Shown here piece after piece: positions 41,338 to 49,447 of a DNA stretch of 64,000 nt. The notes under the pieces are model-generated. The model was given only the letters and a program-made list of their open reading frames with translations. It was not told where the DNA came from and searched no databases. The stretch is from an uncultured Clostridia bacterium. Its GTDB lineage: Bacteria; Bacillota; Clostridia; TANB77; CAG-465. Each line of letters starts with the position of its first letter. The stretch's first letter is position 1. The position numbers and the translations under genes are program-made. Location of the stretch: contig CAKPEI010000006.1 of assembly GCA_934149365.1 (NCBI GenBank), positions 43,149-107,148 on the forward strand. Reading direction: 5' to 3'.

Positions 41338-42597
41338 TTATTCTCCTTTATAATCATACAAGCTCTTTATCTTCCTTCCATTTAGATACATACTTTCCGG
41401 AAGTCTACGCCAATTATTATCAGCATCACAATAATCACAGTATTCTACAAAACCTCCTCTATGGTTATAATGCGGCTTAATATCAATTCCTGGCACAAAC
41501 ATACCTTTCCAAGGTACATACAAAAATACTTTCTTTGATCCATGCAGAACTATTTTACAATACTTAAAATCATCATCTCCATGAATACTAACACTCTCGT
41601 ATTTTCCAGAGTGAATGAGTTCATCATATATTTCAGAAGAAATAGGTCTAGTAAATATTTTATACTCATCATTCATTTTAGTAAGAAAAGTGCTTGTACC
41701 TATATACTCTATTAATTCATATTCACCCGGTAATATTTGCTCACCCTCATAAGAATATAGCTTAGTAAGCTTTGACCAGTTATCTATAACTTCCAAGCCA
41801 CGATAAGATCTTTCTATACGCGAATTTTCAAGTGGTATTATACACTTTCCATCAGGCAAAGAATAAAGACCATTTGCTATAAGTCCATCTTTCATTTTAT
41901 ACGATCTAAGGAATAATTTGTTTTCTTTAAAGTTTTTTACAACGATAGAGTCCATTTCACAAGGAATTATTTCTTCACCGTCAAGAGTATAAGCTCCATA
42001 GTTTTGGTTTATGTTACTTACAATGATGCACTCTTTTTTTATTTCAACGCAGCTATATTCAGGCTCTATAATTTTACCTGTTTTAACGAAATATACTCCG
42101 TAACGATCTTTCCTAGACGGTTTATCCAACCCTTCATGTTTTCCAAATATTATACAGGTTGCCTCTTCATAGAAATGTGGGTAATTCGTTTCAAACTTTT
42201 TATTTCCCATATAATCATAAATAGAACATGTATTACCGTCTTGAACAAAAAGAAGATCATCGTAACGGGAAGGTTCACTCACATAAGAAAATTTAAAAGG
42301 AATTCTAACAATCCCATCATATGTTATGAAACCGTATTTTTTTACCTCTTCGCCATTTTCGTTATGTGAATATGTCCCAATAATGATTCCATGCTTTGTG
42401 AGACTACATCCGTGTATATTTTTAACCAATATTGTACGTTTACCACTTTCTTTATCATAGCAAGCAACAGCTTTCCTAACTTCGTAATCAACAAGTATTA
42501 TATACTTCTCATTCTCAGAAGCAGAAGTCCAACCAAGTTCAGATATAACTTTACCTCCAACTTCAACGTAATATGAATTCTTTAATTTTGCTTCCAT
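41338..42597 (-). CDS. WG-repeat protein 2
   Basis: The 419-residue paralogue of gene 1 has the same repeat series: KYGFITYDGIVRIPFKF, CSIYDYMGNKKFETNY, YGVYFVKTGKIIEPEY, YGAYTLDGEEIIP, NGLYSLPDGKCIIP and KLYSYEGEQILPGEY. It shares the N-terminal YYVEVGGKVIS and the C-terminal YVPWKGMFVPGIDI. It is the most divergent of the three and about 16 residues longer, mainly in the last third. It is cytoplasmic, monocistronic and of unknown function. Leader and terminator closely resemble those of its neighbours, so the duplication unit was promoter-gene-terminator. Confidence 0.82.
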   Translation of the reverse strand: MEAKLKNSYYVEVGGKVISELGWTSASENEKYIILVDYEVRKAVACYDKESGKRTILVKNIHGCSLTKHGIIIGTYSHNENGEEVKKYGFITYDGIVRIPFKFSYVSEPSRYDDLLFVQDGNTCSIYDYMGNKKFETNYPHFYEEATCIIFGKHEGLDKPSRKDRYGVYFVKTGKIIEPEYSCVEIKKECIIVSNINQNYGAYTLDGEEIIPCEMDSIVVKNFKENKLFLRSYKMKDGLIANGLYSLPDGKCIIPLENSRIERSYRGLEVIDNWSKLTKLYSYEGEQILPGEYELIEYIGTSTFLTKMNDEYKIFTRPISSEIYDELIHSGKYESVSIHGDDDFKYCKIVLHGSKKVFLYVPWKGMFVPGIDIKPHYNHRGGFVEYCDYCDADNNWRRLPESMYLNGRKIKSLYDYKGE

Positions 42598-42650
42598 ATA
42601 TTTTCCTCCTTAAATAAATTATTAGTTAAGCATATATTAAATTTGTTAAA

Positions 42651-42678
42651 ATTATATCATAATTATGTCAAATGTCAA
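42651..42678 (-). promoter_or_regulatory. Promoter of WG-repeat gene 2
   Basis: Minus strand: TTGACA, 16 bases containing TTGACATAATTATGA, TATAAT. Confidence 0.8.
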
Positions 42679-42693
42679 CGTTAACAAGTCATG

Positions 42694-42727
42694 AAAAAAG
42701 CACCGTAAAATTAATTACAGTACTTTT
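42694..42727 (-). terminator. Terminator of WG-repeat gene 3
   Basis: AAAAGTACTGTAA pairs with TTACGGTGCTTTT (with G-T pairs) and a T run on the minus strand. Confidence 0.7.
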
Positions 42728-42746
42728 AAGATTTATATAAATTTAT

Positions 42747-43951
42747 TTACTCTCCTTTATATTCATATAGGTTTTTTATTCTTTCTGCGTTGTTATACTC
42801 ATCTTCAGAAAGTTCTATCCACTCACCATTTATGTTATAATATTCTATTTTGCCTGTTTTGAAGCTCCTAACATTATAGCCGGGTATAAACGTATTAAAA
42901 TATGGAATGTACATAAATATGCCAGCCATATTACATAGAACAAATTGACAACACTTAATTGGATTTTCTTGTGTACTTACATACACATATTTTCCAGAAT
43001 GTATAACTTTACCCTCATAAGTGAATATTGTATATTCATCGCCATAGCTAGCAAGTAATTTACCAGATCCTAAATCTTCTATGTCGTTATATACGCCGGG
43101 AAGTATCTTTTTCCCGTCATATGAAAATAATTCAGAATATTTTTTCCGGTTGTATACCACGTTTATAGCACAATCTAAAAAAACAACATATGAATTCTTT
43201 GAAGGTATTATGCATTTACCTTCTGGTAATGTATATAACGCACACGACCAATAGTCTTCTATTTTCTCTCGAGCTAAAAGATATGATTTCCCTTTATGCT
43301 CTTCAACTAATATTTGTTTCCACTTATCTTCAACTAACACATCTCCATCAAGTGAAAAAGCCCCACTATTTCCAAACAAACTTCTCACTATAATGCATTG
43401 AGCGTCTATCATAATATCACTATATTCAGGCTTTACTATCTTGCCGGTTTTTACAAAGAATATACCGTATTTTGGTGACATATCTGTACACTTTCTGCTT
43501 CCGTACACAATGCAAGTTTGGTGCTCAGTAAAATAGTTGTAGTCTTCTTCAATTATTTTCTTGCCATTATAATCATAAACACCGGTATGTGCATCTGTAA
43601 CATAAAGGAACTGTTCATGCTTATTACACTGTTCTATATATGAAAACTCAAATGGAATAACAAGCTTACCATCAAACGTTATGACGCCCCATTTGGCTTC
43701 CTTAGTGCTAAGATCTCTATATACCTCCAATATAACTCCATAATTGGTTACGTTACACGTCTTTACTTTTTCCATCAAAAATGCATGTTTTTTACTTTTT
43801 TTGTTATAGCAAGTGACGGTAAAGCCCCGTCCTTTTCTTTTCTTGAAAGCACGATTGCTTTATCATTTTCTGTTCCCCAGTCCCAATCCAGGGAAGATAT
43901 CGCTTCATCTCCTTTCTCAACAAAATATTTACTACTTAATTTTAATTCCAT
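42747..43951 (-). pseudogene. WG-repeat gene 3, frame-disrupted
   Basis: The gene starts at an ATG (43951) with GGGAGGAAC upstream and reads MELKLSSKYFVEKGDEAIS in line with its paralogues. It then loses frame within a GGGG tract at 43825-43828 (CCCC on the plus strand) and stops at 43775-43777 after 58 codons. Restoring one base at the tract re-joins FTVTCYNKKSKKHAFLMEKV to the remaining 340 residues, which carry intact repeats (KWGVITFDGKLVIPFEF; GIFFVKTGKIVKPEY; LFSYDGKKILPGVY). The long downstream frame could also start internally at a TTG, without a good ribosome site. Possibilities: recent pseudogene, slippage-controlled gene or sequence error. The promoter is intact. Confidence 0.75.
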
Positions 43952-44004
43952 ATATGTTCCTCCCTAAATAAATTATTAATTAAGCACCTATTAAATTCGC
44001 TACA

Positions 44005-44032
44005 AGTATATCATAATTATGTAAAATGTCAA
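44005..44032 (-). promoter_or_regulatory. Promoter of WG-repeat gene 3
   Basis: Minus strand: TTGACA, 16 bases containing TTTACATAATTATGA, TATACT. Confidence 0.75.
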
Positions 44033-44046
44033 CATTAATAAGCCGT

Positions 44047-44083
44047 AAAAAAGCATTGTAAAATTAATTACAATGCTTTTTTT
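44047..44083 (-). terminator. Terminator of the 153-aa membrane protein gene
   Basis: AAAGCATTGTAA pairs perfectly with TTACAATGCTTT, with T runs on both sides. Confidence 0.8.
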
Positions 44084-44087
44084 AGCT

Positions 44088-44549
44088 TTAGCCAAAATAT
44101 AGTAACCACCTAAGTCTTGGTATATTTAGCAGTTCATTTTTAAGTGTCATTATACTATACTTATTATGGTTATATTGGTCTATCTGATTTTTAATAAGTT
44201 CGTCCGATTTAAGTTCAGGGTATTTAGCTACGTAGAAAGTAAGTGTCTCAGAATTAATTGTCGCTTTTTCGACCACATCAGATTCATGTTTCATATAATC
44301 TGTTATAACTGTAGCCATTTTTTCTTCAAACTTCAAGTTTTCTTCTTGATACATGGCTATTTTGTTTTCTATTACTTGCTCTCCTCTTATTGAATATGCA
44401 ACTCCACAATCAATAAAAACTAAAAGAGCTAAAAGTATACCGCTAATTCCTACTGCAATTACCCAACCTGTATCATCGTAAGCTATTTTAATTTGAATAA
44501 TACAAATAATAATAAAAAGTAAAAGTAGAGCTGTAAATACTAATAGCAT
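44088..44549 (-). CDS. Small membrane protein of unknown function, 153 aa
   Basis: I do not recognise a named family. Two hydrophobic helices (residues about 2-22 and 30-50) are separated by a short turn containing DDTGW. They are followed by a long helical, charged domain (ENKIAMYQEENLKFEEKMATV, in shorter pieces ENKIAMYQEENLKFEEK) and a C-terminal amphipathic end (NIPRLRWLLYFG). The helical part may form a coiled coil on the cytoplasmic side. It has its own consensus promoter and a terminator of the same type as the WG-repeat genes, so it belongs to the same island. Confidence 0.75.
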   Translation of the reverse strand: MLLVFTALLLLFIIICIIQIKIAYDDTGWVIAVGISGILLALLVFIDCGVAYSIRGEQVIENKIAMYQEENLKFEEKMATVITDYMKHESDVVEKATINSETLTFYVAKYPELKSDELIKNQIDQYNHNKYSIMTLKNELLNIPRLRWLLYFG

Positions 44550-44596
44550 GTTCTTTCCTCCTTAATCAAGTTGAAATATATTTTTAATACACCCCT

Positions 44597-44625
44597 ATTA
44601 TATCGCACTAAAGTGATTATGTCAA
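44597..44625 (-). promoter_or_regulatory. Promoter of the 153-aa membrane protein gene
   Basis: Minus strand: TTGACA, 17 bases, TATAAT. Confidence 0.85.
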
Positions 44626-44665
44626 CTCTAATACTCTTACAATCAAAACGGTTGTTCTGCTTTTA

Positions 44666-45658
44666 CTACTTAAATATCTCACCGTATTCTACTTTTCTTC
44701 CTCTTAGATACTCTCCTACAAGCATTCTTTTTGAATTTTTAGGTTTGATATCATATAAATTAACATATCCGTCTTTACACCTTACTGCTAAAATATTTTT
44801 CTTGTCATTCATATATATAATTTGGCCTACATCATGATAATTTGTTATATCTACATTATCCATCTTTTCTAGTTCTTCTTCTGTTACATATTCTGCTCCA
44901 TACACTTTATATACTCTCTCTTCATCTAGCATGCACCAAGCAGTAGGGACAGGACTAAGCCCTCTTACTAAATCTACAATTTCTTTTCCAGTTTTTCTAA
45001 AATCAATTCTCATAATTTCTTTATCAATCATAGGTGCTATTGTATATTCACCTAATTGTTTTTCTCTTGGAAGATTACCATCTAGCTCAACTAATTTCTC
45101 CAAAGTCTTTTTTAGTATAACAGAGCCAAGTACTGCCATTTTATCATGAAGTGATTCATAATTGTCTTCTTTTTCAATAGGTAGTTCTGATTTATATATC
45201 ATATCTCCCGTATCCATTCCCTTATCCATATACATTGTTGTGATACCTGTTTCTGTATCTCCATTAATCAATGCCCATTGAATAGGTGCAGCTCCTCTAT
45301 ATTTAGGTAAAAGAGATCCATGTACATTTATACAGCCATACTTTGGAAAGTTTAAAATGGTTTCTGGTAATATTTTACCATATGCTACTACCACAATTAA
45401 GTTTGGGTTTAATTCTTTTAATGTTTCCATCACGTCTTCATTATTTTTGATTTTTTCTGGTTGGAACACAGGAATATTATTTTCTTCTGCTAAAACTTTA
45501 ACTGGTGGCTTTGTAAGTTTCATGCCTCTTCCAGCTGGTCTATCTGGCTGGCAAAAGACTCCCACTACGTTATATTTATTTTCTACCAATTCTTCTAATG
45601 ATTTCTTAGCAAATTCAGGTGTTCCCATAAATACAATTCTTAAATCTTGCTTTTTCAT
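44666..45658 (-). CDS. fmt: Methionyl-tRNA formyltransferase
   Basis: Fmt formylates initiator Met-tRNA. The 330-residue form starts at the ATG preceded by GGAGGTATAT; a TTG four codons earlier overlaps this site. Motifs: RIVFMGTPEFA, QPDRPAGRGMKL, CINVHGSLLPKYRGAAPIQW (split: CINVHGSLLP with catalytic Asn and His) and MDKGMDTGDM with the catalytic Asp. A C-terminal OB domain contains RGLSPVPTAW. Length is normal. It follows def by 15 bases. It is the last gene of the rpoZ-priA-def-fmt operon; rsmB, normally next, is absent. Confidence 0.96.
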   Translation of the reverse strand: MKKQDLRIVFMGTPEFAKKSLEELVENKYNVVGVFCQPDRPAGRGMKLTKPPVKVLAEENNIPVFQPEKIKNNEDVMETLKELNPNLIVVVAYGKILPETILNFPKYGCINVHGSLLPKYRGAAPIQWALINGDTETGITTMYMDKGMDTGDMIYKSELPIEKEDNYESLHDKMAVLGSVILKKTLEKLVELDGNLPREKQLGEYTIAPMIDKEIMRIDFRKTGKEIVDLVRGLSPVPTAWCMLDEERVYKVYGAEYVTEEELEKMDNVDITNYHDVGQIIYMNDKKNILAVRCKDGYVNLYDIKPKNSKRMLVGEYLRGRKVEYGEIFK

Positions 45659-45673
45659 ATATACCTCCAACTA

Positions 45674-46216
45674 TTATTTTCTTTTTTTATGTGTTTTTTT
45701 CTTACTCTTAGCTTTACTTGCTTCTTTTTTACTTTCTTCTTTTGCTTTTGCAATTTCTTCTGGTGTTGCTGTATATAAATCATAGGCCTTATCTAAGAAT
45801 AATATTCCGTCTAAATGGTCTGTCTCATGACATATTACTATTGCTTCTAGTTCTTTTGCTTTCAAAGCTACTTCTTTTCCTTCTAAATCAAAAGCCCTTA
45901 CATGCACTACAGCAGGCCTGTCCACCATTCCAAATACATTTGGAGAGCTTAAACATCCTTCCTCGCCAGTTTGTTTACCAGATGTTTTAGTAATAACTGG
46001 GTTTATCATTACCTTAGGGCCATCCCCTATATCATATACAATTATTCTTTTTAATATACCTACTTGTGGTGCCGCAAGGCCTACACCATCATTTTTATAC
46101 ATAGTATCAAACATATCTAGAACAAGTTCTCTTACTTTATTGTCTATACTATCTACTTCCTTAGATTTTTTTCTAAGTATTTCATCTTTATCATTTCTTA
46201 TATTTCTTATTGCCAT
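45674..46216 (-). CDS. def: Peptide deformylase
   Basis: Def removes the formyl group from nascent proteins. The 180-residue metalloenzyme has motif 1 GVGLAAPQVG, motif 2 EEGCLSSP with the metal-binding Cys, and motif 3 ICHETDHLDG (HExxH). The last 30 or so residues are a lysine-rich tail (EESKKEASKAKSKKKTHKKRK, in parts ESKKEASKAKSK and KKTHKKRK). This is longer and more basic than usual and may touch the ribosome. Position between priA and fmt is standard. Confidence 0.96.
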   Translation of the reverse strand: MAIRNIRNDKDEILRKKSKEVDSIDNKVRELVLDMFDTMYKNDGVGLAAPQVGILKRIIVYDIGDGPKVMINPVITKTSGKQTGEEGCLSSPNVFGMVDRPAVVHVRAFDLEGKEVALKAKELEAIVICHETDHLDGILFLDKAYDLYTATPEEIAKAKEESKKEASKAKSKKKTHKKRK

Positions 46217-46225
46217 TTTTACCTC

Positions 46226-48466
46226 CTATCCAATATATGTTGGATTTTTAGTTATACTTATTGATATTTTTCTACCTTTTATTTTATCATATTTTTCCAG
46301 ATTTTCATATATAACTTGTAGTATTTTGTTAGAAAAATTAAGTTTTAGTAGCACATGCACTCTATATTTGTTGTTAATTTTTTGTATAAATGGAGATTTT
46401 GGAGAATATATAACATAGGCTCCATTATTATTTATATTAAATATATCATATAATTTAACACTATCTTTTATAACATCAGATTTAAATTCACCTGAAAGCT
46501 CAATTAAAAGCATATCGCAAAAAGGTGGATAATTAAATATTTTTCTCCCTTCTATTTCTTTGTTATAAAAATCAATATAGCTGTTATTTTTTACACATTC
46601 TAAAACATAAGAATCAGTGTCATGCGCTTGAAGAATAACTCTACCTTTTTTACTACCTCTACCTGCTCTACCTGCCACTTGAAGTAAGTTTTGAAATGCT
46701 CTTTGGGTTGCCAAAAAATCATTTCCTGCAAATGTAGAATCTACATTTATAACACCAACTAGGGTAACATTTTCAATATCATGTCCCTTACTTATCATTT
46801 GAGTTCCAACCAAAATATCTGCTTTCCCTTCTTTAAAATCGGTTAACAATTTTTCATGCATTCCTTTTTTTATAGTAGTATCCATATCCATTCTAAGTAC
46901 TTTGGCTTCAGGAAATAACTCTTTTATTTTTTCCTCTATATTTTGAGTACCAGCGCTTCCTAATTTCAAATTAGTTCCTTTACATTTAGGACACACATTT
47001 TTATTTTGCTCTACAAATGAACAATAATGGCACAAAAGTAAATTAGATTTTTTATGGTATGTAAGATTAACATCACAATTCATACATTTTAATATATGAC
47101 CACAATCTGCACATGTAACATATGAAGAAAAGCCTCTTCTATTTAAAAACAAAAATGTCTGCTCTTTGTTTGCTAGATTTTTCTCAATTTCTTCTTTAAG
47201 TCTAGAACTAAACAGTGTATTTCCTAAAACAGCTTCTTCTTTCATATCAACAATCTCTATATCTGGATCTTTTATACTTCCGGGTCTTTTTGAAAGTTCA
47301 TAAAAATCTATTTTTTCATTTAATGCCCTATACATTGTACATACATCCGGAGTAGCTGATCCTAAAAGTAAATATGCATTATACTCATATGCCATATATT
47401 CTGCAACTTCTCTTGTTATATACTTAGGTGTTGTAAATGAAGAATAACTAGTATCATGCTCTTCATCTATTATTATAAGGCCAATGTTGTCAAAAGGAAC
47501 AAATAGCGCTGATCTAGGGCCTATTACGATTTTAGCTTCACCTGTTTTTATTCTTTTCCATTCTTTTTTTCTTTCAGATATTGTCATTTTGCTATGTATA
47601 ACAGATACAACTTCACCAAATCTTGCTATAAATCTTTGTTTGGTTTGGTGTGTTAATGCTATTTCTGGAACAAGTACAATTGCATTTTTATCATTATTCA
47701 AACACTTTTCTATTATCTGCAAATATACCTCAGTCTTACCACTTCCTGTAACCCCATAAAGCAAGCCTTCTCCAAATTCTGACGTATCTATCTTTTCACT
47801 TATTTGGTTTATAACAGAGGATTGTTCTTCTGTTGGAACAAGTTTAGAATCTCTTTTTACATCAATTACTTCTTCTACTTGCCTTGGAATTTCATAAAGC
47901 TCAATGTAGCCATTTTTTTCCGCTGTTTTTACAACGGCTCTAGAAACGCCAAGACCATTTAATATATCCGATAAAGAAGTATAATCATAGTCAAGCAAAA
48001 ATCTAAGTAGTTTAATCTGTTTTGGACTAGTGACTTTTTCATAAGTTATATCGTCCTCTATTACATCACGAGGTTTTATAACTCTTACCATCTTAACCAT
48101 TTTGCCGTCTAAATCTTTATTTTTATTTACACCATTTGTTCCAGGTGGTAGCATCAATTTAAAAGCATCATAAACATTGCAAAAATACATTTTAGCGATC
48201 CATTTTGCAAGCTTAAGTCTTTTTTCATCTAAATAGCTTTCTGTATCTAAAAGCTCATCTATATATTTTAGTTTATCATATTTACAATTTTCTAAACTAT
48301 CTAGTTTTACAATTATTCCTTCTACTTGCTTCCCTTTACCATTTCCGAAATTTACATTTACACGCATACCTACTTGTACTTTATCCAATAATTCATCCGG
48401 AACTAAGTAATCATATACTCTATTTAATTTTTTTATTGATGTATTTACTAATATTTTAGCAACCAT
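46226..48466 (-). CDS. priA: Primosomal helicase PriA
   Basis: PriA restarts stalled replication forks. The 746-residue form starts at the ATG preceded by AAGGGTGG; a longer frame from 48505 has no ribosome site. It has a DNA-binding N-terminus (VAKILVNTSIKKLNRVYDY) and the helicase core with Walker A LLYGVTGSGKTEVYLQ and DEEHDTSY. Two zinc knuckles have cysteines in CADCGHILKCMNC and CHYC/CPKC, and a C-terminal helicase lobe has MISKGHDIENVTLVG and QVAGRAGRG. Length is normal. Confidence 0.96.
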   Translation of the reverse strand: MVAKILVNTSIKKLNRVYDYLVPDELLDKVQVGMRVNVNFGNGKGKQVEGIIVKLDSLENCKYDKLKYIDELLDTESYLDEKRLKLAKWIAKMYFCNVYDAFKLMLPPGTNGVNKNKDLDGKMVKMVRVIKPRDVIEDDITYEKVTSPKQIKLLRFLLDYDYTSLSDILNGLGVSRAVVKTAEKNGYIELYEIPRQVEEVIDVKRDSKLVPTEEQSSVINQISEKIDTSEFGEGLLYGVTGSGKTEVYLQIIEKCLNNDKNAIVLVPEIALTHQTKQRFIARFGEVVSVIHSKMTISERKKEWKRIKTGEAKIVIGPRSALFVPFDNIGLIIIDEEHDTSYSSFTTPKYITREVAEYMAYEYNAYLLLGSATPDVCTMYRALNEKIDFYELSKRPGSIKDPDIEIVDMKEEAVLGNTLFSSRLKEEIEKNLANKEQTFLFLNRRGFSSYVTCADCGHILKCMNCDVNLTYHKKSNLLLCHYCSFVEQNKNVCPKCKGTNLKLGSAGTQNIEEKIKELFPEAKVLRMDMDTTIKKGMHEKLLTDFKEGKADILVGTQMISKGHDIENVTLVGVINVDSTFAGNDFLATQRAFQNLLQVAGRAGRGSKKGRVILQAHDTDSYVLECVKNNSYIDFYNKEIEGRKIFNYPPFCDMLLIELSGEFKSDVIKDSVKLYDIFNINNNGAYVIYSPKSPFIQKINNKYRVHVLLKLNFSNKILQVIYENLEKYDKIKGRKISISITKNPTYIG

Positions 48467-48515
48467 TAATTTCCACCCTTCAATAAGAAAAATAGAAACT
48501 AGCAAAAACTAATTC

Positions 48516-49079
48516 CTATTTCTTCAACCATGCATTATATTCATTAATTATTTGACTAGCAATATCATCTGAAGATAAATTTGTAGAATCTATAACAACA
48601 TCATAGTTGGTATAATCTAACACATCTATACCATATTCTTTAATATATCTATCTCTTTCATAAAACTGTCTTTTTATAATAGCATTTTTTGCTTCTTCTA
48701 GTGTGTTATACTTGTCTTCTACGTTTCTATTTACGGAGTCTTTAGCAAGTCTTTTTGCAGCAACATCAATATCTACAGATATAAATACCTTAAATGCTTC
48801 TTTTTCAAAATACCATGCGAGCCTAGAATCTACCACAAGATTATCATGCGTATCTAAATATTCTGCCATAGCTTTATCAATCGACTTGTCTATCTCTGAA
48901 TTTTTCTCAACATACTCATTGAACGTAACTATGTCCATATTATGCTGTCTAGCAAGCTTTCTAAAATTATCGCTTGCAAAATAAGTGCCCATACCAAGTT
49001 TTTTTGCAATTTTTTTTACCACCTGTGATTTTCCACCGGCAATATTTCCGGTAATAGCAATTATTTTCCTTTTTTTCAT
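48516..49079 (-). CDS. P-loop (cytidylate-kinase-like) nucleoside kinase
   Basis: The 187-residue protein is a small P-loop kinase. It has GNIAGGKSQVVKKIAKKLG at the N-terminus, FASDNFRKLA, DNLVVDSRLAWYF and a lid-type region rich in Arg and Lys (KRLAKDSVNRNVEDKY). This arrangement resembles archaeal-type cytidylate kinase and related (d)CMP-kinase-like proteins; the substrate is not certain. It lies between rpoZ and priA, where gmk and coaBC are common in related genomes. Confidence 0.75.
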   Translation of the reverse strand: MKKRKIIAITGNIAGGKSQVVKKIAKKLGMGTYFASDNFRKLARQHNMDIVTFNEYVEKNSEIDKSIDKAMAEYLDTHDNLVVDSRLAWYFEKEAFKVFISVDIDVAAKRLAKDSVNRNVEDKYNTLEEAKNAIIKRQFYERDRYIKEYGIDVLDYTNYDVVIDSTNLSSDDIASQIINEYNAWLKK

Positions 49080-49082
49080 AAG

Positions 49083-49277
49083 TTACTCCTTAACTATTGA
49101 AACTTTTCCCTCTTCCATTTCAGTAGCTGCTACGTCTACTGGATCTTTTATATCAGGATTTCCCTCTTCTAATCTATTTTTTGAAATTTGTCTAGCTCTT
49201 TTTGCAACTGCAAGAGCTACCTCATATCTACTGTCTGCTTTATCTATTAATTCTTTTACATTTGGTTTTGATAACAT
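49083..49277 (-). CDS. rpoZ: RNA polymerase omega subunit
   Basis: Omega helps assemble RNA polymerase. The 64-residue protein shows LIDKADSRYEVALAVAKRAR, quoted in part: the SRYEVALAVAKRARQI core. It also has the acidic C-terminal end with PVDVAATEMEEGKV, matching the family. Ribosome site AGGAGGAAATT. It starts the rpoZ-kinase-priA-def-fmt operon. Confidence 0.95.
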   Translation of the reverse strand: MLSKPNVKELIDKADSRYEVALAVAKRARQISKNRLEEGNPDIKDPVDVAATEMEEGKVSIVKE

Positions 49278-49312
49278 AATTTCCTCCTAAGATAATAAAA
49301 TCAACTACCAAT

Positions 49313-49341
49313 ATATTATCACATTTAAAAAACATATGCAA
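49313..49341 (-). promoter_or_regulatory. Promoter of the rpoZ operon
   Basis: Minus strand: TTGCAT, 17 bases, TAATAT, 36 bases before the rpoZ start. The match is moderate. Confidence 0.5.
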
Positions 49342-49447
49342 GCGAATACATTTATATTATTTGTCATATTTATTAAAATATTCATTATTTTTTATACATT
49401 AAAATACTTTGTCATATAACTAATATACAACAAAGTACCTTTATTTG

